The notes under the pieces are model-generated. The model saw only the letters and a program-made list of their open reading frames with translations. It had not been told where the DNA came from and ran no database searches. DNA of 64,000 nucleotides from Streptomyces changanensis (GTDB lineage Bacteria; Actinomycetota; Actinomycetes; Streptomycetales; Streptomycetaceae): the NCBI RefSeq assembly GCF_024600715.1, contig NZ_CP102332.1:4650001-4714000 (forward strand), written 5' to 3'. Below, in pieces: positions 36,889-44,904 of this stretch. Made by a program: the position numbers and the translations under genes. Positions within the stretch are counted from its first letter, which is position 1. The number at the start of each line of letters is the position of its first letter.

Positions 36889-38121
36889 TCAGTTGCTTAC
36901 CAGCGAGTACGTCTGTCGTGCGATCTCCAGTTCCTCGTCCGTCGGGACGACCGCCACGGCCACCCGCGCGCCCTCCGGCGAGATCAGCCGCGGCTCGCCG
37001 GACCGTACGGCGTTGAGCTCGGGGTCCACCGCGAGGCCCAGCTGCTCCAGGCCCGCCATCGCAGCTTCCCGCACGGGCGCCGCGTTCTCGCCGACACCGG
37101 CCGTGAACGCCACGGCGTCCACCCGGCCGAGCACCGCGCAGTACGCCCCGATGTACTTCTTCAGCCGGTGGACGTAAATGTCGAAGGCGAGCCTTGCCCG
37201 TTCGTCGCCCTCGTCGATCCGGCGGCGGATCTCCCGCATGTCGTTGTCGCCGCACAGGCCGACGAGGCCGCTCTTCTTGTTCAGCAGCGTGTCGATCTCG
37301 TCCACCGACATCCCCGCCACCCGCCGGAGGTGGAAGGTGACGGCCGGGTCGACGTCACCGGAACGCGTGCCCATCACCAGGCCCTCCAGGGGCGTCAGGC
37401 CCATCGACGTGTCCACGCACCGCCCGCCCGCCACCGCCGAGGCGGACGCGCCGTTGCCGAGGTGCAGCACGATCACGTTGACCTCGGACGGGTCCTTGCC
37501 CAGCAGCCGGGCCGTCTCCCGCGAGACGTACGCGTGCGAGGTGCCGTGGAAGCCGTAGCGCCGGATGCGGTGGGCGTCGGCGGTCTCCACGTCGATCGCG
37601 TACCGGGCCGCGTACTCCGGCATCGTGGTGTGGAACGCCGTGTCGAAGACCGCCACCTGCGGCAGGTCGGGCCGCAGCGCCATCGCCGTGCGGATGCCGG
37701 TGATGTTCGCCGGGTTGTGCAGCGGGGCGACGGGGACCAGCCGTTCCACCTCCGCCAGCACCTCGTCGGTGACGACGGTCGGCGCGGAGAACCGCAGCCC
37801 GCCGTGGACGACCCGGTGGCCGACGGCCGCCAGGTCGGGGGAGTCCAGGCCCAGGCCGTCGGTGGCCAGCTCCTCGGCGACCGCCCCCAGCGCGGCCGTG
37901 TGGTCGGCCATCGGCGCGGTCCGCTCGCGCCGCTCCCCGCCCCGCGCGAGCGGCGTGTGCACCAGCCGCGAACCGGACTCGCCGATCCGCTCCACGAGGC
38001 CGGCCGCGAGACGGGAGCCGTCACCCATGTCGAGGAGCTGGTACTTCACCGAGGAGGAGCCGGAATTGAGGACGAGGACGCGGGTCGGGCTGGTCACGGT
38101 GGCGGTGCTTTCTGTCGTCAC
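36889..38121 (-). CDS. ackA: Acetate kinase
   Basis: 410 aa from GTG 38121; GTG 38097 (402 aa) is equally possible, neither with a clear ribosome binding site. ASKHA motifs: VLVLNSGSSSVKYQLL, RVVHGG, HNPANITGI, VFDTAFHTTMP, RYGFHGTSHAYVS, HLGNGAS, GTRSGDVDP, FTAGVGENA. Makes ATP from acetyl phosphate supplied by pta just upstream. The 89-bp gap to pta is almost pure G/C. Confidence 0.95.
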   Translation of the reverse strand: MTTESTATVTSPTRVLVLNSGSSSVKYQLLDMGDGSRLAAGLVERIGESGSRLVHTPLARGGERRERTAPMADHTAALGAVAEELATDGLGLDSPDLAAVGHRVVHGGLRFSAPTVVTDEVLAEVERLVPVAPLHNPANITGIRTAMALRPDLPQVAVFDTAFHTTMPEYAARYAIDVETADAHRIRRYGFHGTSHAYVSRETARLLGKDPSEVNVIVLHLGNGASASAVAGGRCVDTSMGLTPLEGLVMGTRSGDVDPAVTFHLRRVAGMSVDEIDTLLNKKSGLVGLCGDNDMREIRRRIDEGDERARLAFDIYVHRLKKYIGAYCAVLGRVDAVAFTAGVGENAAPVREAAMAGLEQLGLAVDPELNAVRSGEPRLISPEGARVAVAVVPTDEELEIARQTYSLVSN

Positions 38122-38210
38122 GGGAGGGGCGGGGGCGGGGCGGGCCCGCGGGGCCGGGGCGGCGGGCCCCCGGGGGTGGGAGGGGCGGCCGCCCCCGCCC
38201 GCGCGGGGGG

Positions 38211-40289
38211 TCACGCGGGCCGGGTGGCCTGCGCCTGGATGGCGGTGATGGCCACGGTGTTCACGATGTCGCTGACGAGGGCGCCGCGCGACAGGTCGTT
38301 CACCGGCTTGCGCAGGCCCTGGAGGACGGGGCCCACGGCCACCGCGCCCGCCGAGCGCTGCACGGCCTTGTAGGTGTTGTTGCCCGTGTTCAGGTCGGGG
38401 AAGACCAGCACGGTCGCCCGGCCCGCGACCTCCGACTCGGGCAGCTTGGTCGCGGCGACGGTCGGCTCCACGGCCGCGTCGTACTGGATGGGGCCCTCGA
38501 TCCTCAGCTCCGGGTGCGCCGCGCGCACCAGCTTCGTCGCCTCGCGGACCTTGTCCACGTCCGCGCCGGTGCCGGAGGTGCCCGTCGAGTACGACAGCAT
38601 CGCGATCCGCGGCTCGACGCCGAACCGGGCCGCCGTGGCCGCCGACTGCACGGCGATGTCGGCGAGCTGGTCGGCGTCCGGGTCGGGGTTGACCGCGCAG
38701 TCGCCGTAGACGAGCACCTTGTCCGCCAGGCACATGAAGAAGACCGACGACACGATCGACGCGTCCGGCTTCGTCTTGATGATCTCGAAGGCGGGCCGGA
38801 TCGTCGCCGCCGTCGAGTGCACCGACCCGGAGACCATGCCGTCGGCGAGCCCCTCCTGCACCATCAGCGTGCCGAAGTAGTTCACGTCCGACACGACGTC
38901 GTAGGCGAGCTCCACCGAGACGCCCTTGTGGGCGCGCAGCTCGGCGTACCGCTCCGCGAACCGCTGCCGCAGCTCCGAGGTGACCGGATCGATCAGCTGG
39001 GCACCGGACAGGTCGATGCTCAGGTCGGCCGCCTTGCGGCGGATCGCCTCCGGGTCGCCGAGCAGCGTCAGGTCGCACACGTCGCGGCGGACCAGCACGT
39101 CGGCGGCGCGCAGGACCCGCTCCTCCGTGCCCTCCGGCAGGACGACCCGGCGGCGGTCCGCCCGGGCCTGCTCCAGCAGCTCGTGCTCGAACATCATCGG
39201 CGTGACGCGGCCGCTGCGGGCCACCGAGATCCGCTTCAGCAGGTCGGCGGTGTCCACGTGCCGCTCGAAGAGGCCGAGCGCGGTCTCCGCCTTGCGCGGC
39301 GTCGCCGCGTTCATCTTGCCCTCCAGGGCGAAGAGCTCCGTGGCGGTGGGGAAGCTGTTGCCGCTGACGGCGACGACCGGGGTGCCGGGGGCGAGGCGGG
39401 CGGCCAGGGTGAGGATCTCCTCGCTGGGCTGCTCGTTCAGCGTCAGCAGCACGCCCGCGATCGGCGGCGTGCCGGCCGAGTGCGCGGCCAGCGCGCCCAC
39501 CACCAGGTCGGCGCGGTCGCCGGGGGTCACCACCAGGCAGCCCGGGGTCAGCGCGTTGAGGAAGTTCGGCAGCATCGCGCCGCCGAAGACGAAGTCGAGG
39601 GCGTCGCGCGCCAGGCCCGCGTCGTCACCGAGGACCACCCGGGCGCCCAGCGCGTGGGTGATCTGCGCGACCGTGGGCGCGGACAGCGACGGCTGGTCGG
39701 GCAGGACGTAGCAGGGGACGGGGAGGCGGGCGGAGAGCCGCTCGGCTATGGCCTCCCGGTCGTCGGCGGCGACCCGGTTCACCACCATCGCGAGGACGTC
39801 GCAGCCCAGCCCCTCGTACGCGCGGAACGCGTTGCGCGCCTCGGCCCGCACCGCGTCGGCCGGCCGGCCCTTGCCCCCGACGACGGGGATGACGGAGGCG
39901 CCGAACTCGTTGGCGAGGCGCGCGTTGAGGGCGAGCTCGTCGGGCAGCTGGGTGGCGGCGAAGTCCGTACCGAGCACGAGCACCACCTCGTACTCCCGCG
40001 CCACCGCGTGGAACCGCTCGACCAGCTGGGACACCAGCTCGTCCGTGCCCTGCTCGGCCTGGAGCGCGGACGCCTCCTGGTAGTCCATGCCGTACACGGT
40101 CGCGGGGTCCTGCGGGAGGCGGTAGCGGGCGCGCAGCAGCTCGAAGAGGCGGTCGGGCCCGTCGTGCACCAGCGGGCGGAACACCCCCACCCGGTCCACC
40201 TGGCGGGTCAGGAGTTCCATGACCCCCAGCTCCACGACCTGGCGGCCGTCCCCGCGCTCGATCCCGGTCACGTACACGCTGCGCGCCAC
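38211..40289 (-). CDS. pta: Phosphate acetyltransferase (long form)
   Basis: 692 aa from GTG 40289 (aggag upstream). N-terminal P-loop-less BioD-like domain (VYVTGIERGDGRQVVELGVME), DRTGG-type middle domain (about residues 220-330), and C-terminal PTA_PTB catalytic domain (RVTPMMFEHELLEQA through VFPDLNTGNNTYKAVQR). The long form is typical of regulated enzymes. Converts acetyl-CoA to acetyl phosphate; operon with ackA. Confidence 0.95.
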   Translation of the reverse strand: MARSVYVTGIERGDGRQVVELGVMELLTRQVDRVGVFRPLVHDGPDRLFELLRARYRLPQDPATVYGMDYQEASALQAEQGTDELVSQLVERFHAVAREYEVVLVLGTDFAATQLPDELALNARLANEFGASVIPVVGGKGRPADAVRAEARNAFRAYEGLGCDVLAMVVNRVAADDREAIAERLSARLPVPCYVLPDQPSLSAPTVAQITHALGARVVLGDDAGLARDALDFVFGGAMLPNFLNALTPGCLVVTPGDRADLVVGALAAHSAGTPPIAGVLLTLNEQPSEEILTLAARLAPGTPVVAVSGNSFPTATELFALEGKMNAATPRKAETALGLFERHVDTADLLKRISVARSGRVTPMMFEHELLEQARADRRRVVLPEGTEERVLRAADVLVRRDVCDLTLLGDPEAIRRKAADLSIDLSGAQLIDPVTSELRQRFAERYAELRAHKGVSVELAYDVVSDVNYFGTLMVQEGLADGMVSGSVHSTAATIRPAFEIIKTKPDASIVSSVFFMCLADKVLVYGDCAVNPDPDADQLADIAVQSAATAARFGVEPRIAMLSYSTGTSGTGADVDKVREATKLVRAAHPELRIEGPIQYDAAVEPTVAATKLPESEVAGRATVLVFPDLNTGNNTYKAVQRSAGAVAVGPVLQGLRKPVNDLSRGALVSDIVNTVAITAIQAQATRPA

Positions 40290-40373
40290 GCCGTGGTCTC
40301 CTGTCCGTCAAGCGAGTGTGCGTCTGGTACCCGTACTGGCCCAAAACATCCCCTGGGAGATGGCCATACCCTC

Positions 40374-40402
40374 TTGACAATACCTCCGGGAGTGGGTAGA
40401 GC
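40374..40402 (+). promoter_or_regulatory. SigA/HrdB-type promoter of pfkA
   Basis: TTGACA at 40374-40379, 17-base spacer, TAGAGC at 40397-40402. Predicts a leader of about 160 bases before the pfkA ATG. Confidence 0.6.
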
Positions 40403-40569
40403 GCTTGCCGGGTGTCGGGGTCCGGAACCCCCTCCCGGGCGGCCGGCGGGGCGCTCGGCGCACCCGGCCGTGGGACAATTCGGAAAGGCGCGCCCCCGAC
40501 GAGTACCGGCCCTCCGGCGTCCGCGACACCGGCCCGACGACACGACTACCGAGCAGGAGACACAGCACG

Positions 40570-41595
40570 ATGCGCATCGGAGTTCTCACCGCAGGCGGCG
40601 ACTGCCCCGGCCTGAACGCCGTGATCCGGTCGGTCGTGCATCGCGCGCTCACCGGCTACGGGGACGAGGTGATCGGCTTCGAGGACGGGTTCAAGGGCCT
40701 CCTCGACGGCCACTACCGGCCCCTCGACCTCAACGCGGTGAGCGGCATCCTCGCCCGCGGCGGCACGATCCTCGGCTCGGCCCGCCTGGAGCGCGCCCGG
40801 CTGCAGGAGGCCGCCGAGAACTGCGGCGAGTTGCAGCGCCGGTACGGGATCGACGTCCTCATCCCCATCGGCGGCGAGGGCACCCTGACGGCGGCGCGCA
40901 TGCTGTCGGACGCGGGCATGCCGGTCGTCGGCGTCCCCAAGACCATCGACAACGACATCTCCTCGACCGACCGGACCTTCGGCTTCGACACGGCCGTGAT
41001 GGTCGCCACCGAGGCCATAGACCGGCTGAAGACCACCGCCGAGTCCCACCAGCGCGTGATGGTCGTCGAGGTGATGGGGCGTCACGCCGGGTGGATCGCC
41101 CTGGAGTCCGGGATGGCCGGCGGCGCCCACGGCATCTGCCTGCCGGAGCGGCCCTTCCAGATCGACGACCTGGTCAAGATGGTCGAGGAGCGGTTCGCGC
41201 GGGGCAAGAAGTTCGCGGTGGTCTGCGTCGCGGAGGGCGCGCACCCGGCCGAGGGCACGATGGAGTACCGCAAGGGCGAAATCGACCAGTTCGGCCACGA
41301 GCGCTTCCAGGGCATCGGCACCCGGCTCGCCAAGGAGCTGGAGAAGCGGCTCGGCAAGGAGGCCCGCCCGGTGATCCTCGGCCACGTCCAGCGCGGCGGC
41401 ACGCCGACCGCGTACGACCGCGTCCTCGCGACCCGCTTCGGCTGGCACGCGGTGGAGGCCGCCCACCGCGGCGACTTCGGCCGGATGACGGCGCTGCGCG
41501 GCACCGCCATCGCGATGGCGCCGCTCGCGGACGCGACGACCCGGCTGAAGACCGTGCCCGAGGACCGCGTGCTGGAGGCCGAGTCGGTCTTCTGA
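40570..41595 (+). CDS. pfkA: 6-phosphofructokinase (ATP-type, group III)
   Basis: 341 aa. GGDCPGLN near the start, GGEGT (G104) and PKTIDNDI (K124), VMGRHAGWIA. G104 points to ATP as donor while K124 is otherwise seen in PPi enzymes; this mixed pair marks the actinobacterial group III ATP enzymes. Ortholog by position of the main S. coelicolor enzyme PfkA2 (SCO5426). Divergent from pta-ackA, making this a glycolysis/overflow hub. Confidence 0.94.
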   Translation: MRIGVLTAGGDCPGLNAVIRSVVHRALTGYGDEVIGFEDGFKGLLDGHYRPLDLNAVSGILARGGTILGSARLERARLQEAAENCGELQRRYGIDVLIPIGGEGTLTAARMLSDAGMPVVGVPKTIDNDISSTDRTFGFDTAVMVATEAIDRLKTTAESHQRVMVVEVMGRHAGWIALESGMAGGAHGICLPERPFQIDDLVKMVEERFARGKKFAVVCVAEGAHPAEGTMEYRKGEIDQFGHERFQGIGTRLAKELEKRLGKEARPVILGHVQRGGTPTAYDRVLATRFGWHAVEAAHRGDFGRMTALRGTAIAMAPLADATTRLKTVPEDRVLEAESVF

Positions 41596-41683
41596 CCGGC
41601 GCCCACCCGCGACCCGCGCCGACCGCGACCCGCGGCACCCGCATCACCCCAGCGACCCGCCCGCGGGCGGTCGCGCCGGCGCC

Positions 41684-41727
41684 CGAGCGGCCTTGATCGT
41701 CCCCCCGTGGAGGATCAAGGCCGCTCG
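41684..41727 (+). terminator. Terminator of pfkA
   Basis: Perfect 15-bp arms CGAGCGGCCTTGATC and GATCAAGGCCGCTCG with a 14-base loop, about 90 bases after the stop. Confidence 0.85.
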
Positions 41728-41839
41728 TGCGTGGTGCGGCCGAAACCCACTCTTGAGCCTCTCCGCCGGATCAACAAGGCTGGGGCCTTGTCCCGGACAT
41801 GTCCCACCCCTGTCCGGGGCGGGCCAGGGAGGGGATGGC

Positions 41840-43156
41840 ATGTCCGACCGGGAGAGGGCGCCCGGCCCGGCGGAGGCACGGGACCCCGCGGCGTTCGTCG
41901 CCCGCTTGCAGGCGCTCAAGGACTGGTCCGGCCTCACCTACCGCGAGCTGTCCGCCCGTGCCGAGGCGGTCGGCGACAGCCTGCCGCGCTCCACCGTGGC
42001 GAACATGCTGGCGCGGGCGACCCTGCCCCGCGAGGAGCTGCTCGCCGTCTTCGTCCGCGCGTGCGGGGCGGGCCCGGCGGAGACGGAGCGGTGGATGGCG
42101 GCCCGCGAGGAGATCGCCACCCGCGAGGCCCGCGCCACGACGGGCTGCGGGGCCGCGGCGGCCGAGGGCGCGTCGGGTGACGGGGCTTCACCGGTCCGGG
42201 GCGCCGCGGGTGACGGGGCGGCGGGCCGCTGGGGCGGCTCCGGGGCGGGCGGGATCCGGGCGGACGGGGCCGGGGGCGCGGGCCGCAACGGCTCCGGAGG
42301 TGCGTCGGACGGGACGCGCCGAATGCCCGGCGGGTTCGCCGCGTGGCCGGGCCGCGGGGGCGGCGACGCCACGGGATCCGGCCACGCGGCGGGCGACGGG
42401 AACGGATCCGCGCCCGGCGGCCGGAGCGGTACCGGGGGAACGGGCCGCCCCGCAGGCCCCGCAGGCCCCGGAAGTGCCGGCGGCAGCGGTGGCAGCGGCT
42501 CCGCGGCCGGTGGACCGGCCGCGCGCGGGTCCGGACGGGGGACGGCCGGTGCCGGCGTGCGGCGGTGGTGGACGGCGCGGCTCGTGGTGCCGGTCCTCGG
42601 CGGTCTCACCCTGGTCGTGGCGCTCACCACCGTCGCCACCCTGCTGCGCGGCACGGACGAGCGGGGCCACGACGACCGGCCCCGGGTCACGGCGCCCGCG
42701 CCCGGCCCCGTCCACGTCCGGGCCGTGCACTCCGGACTCTGCCTCAACGAGCGGCCCGGCCAGGACAGCGGTCAGGTGTACCAGGTGGAGTGCGCGGGCG
42801 CGGACGTGCCGCGGTACTCCCTCGACCGCCTCGACGGCGGGCTGTGGCGCCTCGTCACCGACCACCCGGACTTCGGGCGCGGCTGCTCCGGCGCCCCGGT
42901 CGACGCCCCCGCCGACGTCGAGGCGCCCCTCGCCGACCAGGAGTGCGGCAAGCGGGGCGCCAAGGAGGCGTACGGCATCGAGCCCGCCGAGGGCGGGGCC
43001 CACCGGGGCCACCGCGTCCGCAACGCCGCCACCGGCCTGTGCGTGACCGTGCCGGACGGGGAACGCCGGGCGTGGACGGCGGTGGTCCACCGGCCCTGCG
43101 CCCCGGACGCGGCGGGCCAGCTCTTCAGCTTCGACCCGCGCCCCCACGAGCGGTGA
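41840..43156 (+). CDS. Membrane-spanning HTH protein with outer ricin-like domain
   Basis: 438 aa from ATG 41840 (ggaggg six bases upstream). N-terminal XRE-like HTH (about residues 17-75: FVARLQALKDWSGLTYRELSARAEAVGDSLPRSTVANML), a Gly/Ala-rich linker of about 170 residues, one membrane helix (LVVPVLGGLTLVVALTTVATLL, about residues 250-272) and a Cys-containing C-terminal domain with VHSGLCLNERPG, RGCSGAP and NAATGLCVTVPDG, resembling a ricin-type beta-trefoil. Topology: DNA-binding end in, sugar-binding-like end out. A one-component surface sensor is inferred. Confidence 0.75.
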   Translation: MSDRERAPGPAEARDPAAFVARLQALKDWSGLTYRELSARAEAVGDSLPRSTVANMLARATLPREELLAVFVRACGAGPAETERWMAAREEIATREARATTGCGAAAAEGASGDGASPVRGAAGDGAAGRWGGSGAGGIRADGAGGAGRNGSGGASDGTRRMPGGFAAWPGRGGGDATGSGHAAGDGNGSAPGGRSGTGGTGRPAGPAGPGSAGGSGGSGSAAGGPAARGSGRGTAGAGVRRWWTARLVVPVLGGLTLVVALTTVATLLRGTDERGHDDRPRVTAPAPGPVHVRAVHSGLCLNERPGQDSGQVYQVECAGADVPRYSLDRLDGGLWRLVTDHPDFGRGCSGAPVDAPADVEAPLADQECGKRGAKEAYGIEPAEGGAHRGHRVRNAATGLCVTVPDGERRAWTAVVHRPCAPDAAGQLFSFDPRPHER

Positions 43157-43190
43157 CCCCGTCGGCCCCGCGAGCCGGTGACACCCCGGA

Positions 43191-43310
43191 GACCGTGACG
43201 CCCCCGAGACCGTGACGCCCCCGAGACCGTGACGCCGCGCCAGACGGTCACGCCCCCGAGACCCTCACGCCCCCGAGACCCTCACGCCCCCGAGACCCTC
43301 ACGCCCCCGA
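43191..43310. repeat. Seven 17-bp tandem repeats between two HTH genes
   Basis: Unit like GACCCTCACGCCCCCGA; copies at 43191, 43208, 43225 (18 bp, degenerate), 43243, 43260, 43277 and 43294. The last three are identical. They fill the gap between the genes ending at 43156 and 43372. Confidence 0.9.
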
Positions 43311-43371
43311 GACCGGCACGTCCCGCCGCCCCGGCGCGCGGTGACCCCGCGCGCCCGCGCGGACGGGGCCG

Positions 43372-44064
43372 CTACAGCCGGGCCAGCGCCCAGAAGTGGT
43401 CCACGATGCGGTCCAGGAACTCCCGCCCGGCCTCGCCGCCGCTCCCCCCGGAGTCGCCCCAGCTGTACGTGGCGACCATCCGCGCCTGGTAGTCGGCGTG
43501 CAGCCGCTGGAGCACCTCCTCCAGGTGGTCGCGGCGCAGGGGCAGCAGCTTCGCGGCGGGCCGGACGTACGCCTGCCAGCGCGTGGTCGCCGCGTCGCGC
43601 AGGACCGCCGCCAGCTCCTCGTCCCTGCCGGTGGCGTTGAGCAGTTCCCGGGGGCCGAGGCCGAGGGCCTCGGCGAGCGCGGCGGTCTGGCGCTCGTTGC
43701 CGCGCCAGCGGCCGGACTCCTCCATCCTCAGGTACGACCGGGTGTCCACGCCGACCCGGCGGGCCAGGTCCTCCGGCGCCATGGCGCGCGCCAGCCGGTG
43801 CTCGCGCAGGGTGGTGGCGGCGGCCAGCAGGTCGCCCGGGGAGCACCACAACACGCCCGCCAGGGCGGTGAGCTCGCGGTTGCCGGGCCGGGCCGTGCCG
43901 CGTTCCCAGGCGACGACGGTCTCGGGCGGGACGTCCAGCCCGTACTGCGCGCGCAGGCCGTAGGCCACGTGACCGGGCGCCATGCCGAGGCCCTCGCGCA
44001 GCCGGCGCGCGGCCAGGGCGTTGAACGGAGGAGGGGAGGAAGGGGGAGACGGGTGCACGCGCAC
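43372..44064 (-). CDS. XRE-family transcriptional regulator
   Basis: 230 aa. Two HTH_XRE-like units: residues about 15-75 (RRLREGLGMAPGHVAYGLRAQYGLDVPPETVVAWERGTARPG) and 84-140 (REHRLARAMAPEDLARRVGVDTRSYLRMEESGRWRG). The C-terminal part is helical. GTG start at 44064, with an inverted repeat just upstream that may be its own operator. Target and ligand unknown. Confidence 0.8.
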   Translation of the reverse strand: MRVHPSPPSSPPPFNALAARRLREGLGMAPGHVAYGLRAQYGLDVPPETVVAWERGTARPGNRELTALAGVLWCSPGDLLAAATTLREHRLARAMAPEDLARRVGVDTRSYLRMEESGRWRGNERQTAALAEALGLGPRELLNATGRDEELAAVLRDAATTRWQAYVRPAAKLLPLRRDHLEEVLQRLHADYQARMVATYSWGDSGGSGGEAGREFLDRIVDHFWALARL

Positions 44065-44069
44065 AAGCT

Positions 44070-44089
44070 AGGTGTGCGGCGTCACACCT
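44070..44089. promoter_or_regulatory. Inverted repeat at the XRE regulator start
   Basis: AGGTGTG-CGGCGT-CACACCT, five bases upstream of the GTG at 44064. Likely autoregulatory operator. Confidence 0.5.
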
Positions 44090-44205
44090 GGCTACGGTGT
44101 GTTCGACCAAGACCGAATGTTGGAGGAACGTCCAGAACGTACCTACTCCTAGGTAATTAAAGACCCTGTGAAGGGACCCGGTCAACGGCGCCGTCCACGG
44201 CGCCC

Positions 44206-44904
44206 TCAGCGGCCGCCCGGCGCCGGCCCGGTGAGCCACCGGTACTGGAACTCCGGGCGCCCGACCTGCCCGTACTGCGGGGTGCGCTCGGCCCGTCCGG
44301 TGGTCACCAGGTGCTCCAGGTAACGGCGGGCGGTGATCCGGGAGATGCCCACGGCGGTGCCCGCCTCGGCGGCGGTGAGCCCGGCGGGGGCCTCGCGCAG
44401 GGTGCGGGTGACGGCGGAGAGCGTGGGTCCGCTGAGCCCCTTGGGCAGCGCGGCGGGCTGCGGCGTGCGGAGCGCCGCGAGGGCGCGGTCGACCTCGTCC
44501 TGGCCCGACGCCTCGCCGACGGCCGCGCGGAACTCGGCGTACCGGGCGAGCCGGTCCCGCAGGGTGGCGAAGGTGAACGGCTTCAGCACGTACTGCACGA
44601 CGCCGAGCGACACGCCCTCGCGGACGACCGCGAGGTCCCGCGCCGAGGTCACCGCGATCACGTCGGCCGCGTGCCCCGCGGCGCGCAGCGAGCGCAGCAG
44701 CTGGAGCCCGTAGCCGTCGGGCAGGTACAGGTCCAGGAGGATCAGGTCGACGGGCGTGCGCTCCAGCAGCCGGACGGCGGCGGTGCGGGAGTGGGCGACG
44801 CCGACGACGGTGAAGCCGGGCACGCGCCCGGCGTACAGGGCGTGCGCGTCCGCGGCGACGGGATCGTCCTCGACGACCAGCACTCTGATGGCGTCCCCGG
44901 TCAC
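44206..44904 (-). CDS. Response regulator, CitB/DcuR type
   Basis: 232 aa from GTG 44904, overlapping the kinase stop (GTGA). Receiver domain with acidic pocket VVEDD, phospho-acceptor D58 (LILLDLYLPDG), T (VTSA) and K (VLKPF). C-terminal HTH: GLTAAEAGTAVGISRITARRYLEHLVTTGRAE, as in the citrate/C4-dicarboxylate regulators. It should activate dctA, which is divergent from the kinase gene. Confidence 0.9.
   Translation of the reverse strand: MTGDAIRVLVVEDDPVAADAHALYAGRVPGFTVVGVAHSRTAAVRLLERTPVDLILLDLYLPDGYGLQLLRSLRAAGHAADVIAVTSARDLAVVREGVSLGVVQYVLKPFTFATLRDRLARYAEFRAAVGEASGQDEVDRALAALRTPQPAALPKGLSGPTLSAVTRTLREAPAGLTAAEAGTAVGISRITARRYLEHLVTTGRAERTPQYGQVGRPEFQYRWLTGPAPGGR

Noticed and set aside
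38122..38210. Regulatory RNA in the ackA-pta spacer
   Set aside because: The spacer is nearly pure G/C with no specific fold beyond what the composition gives.
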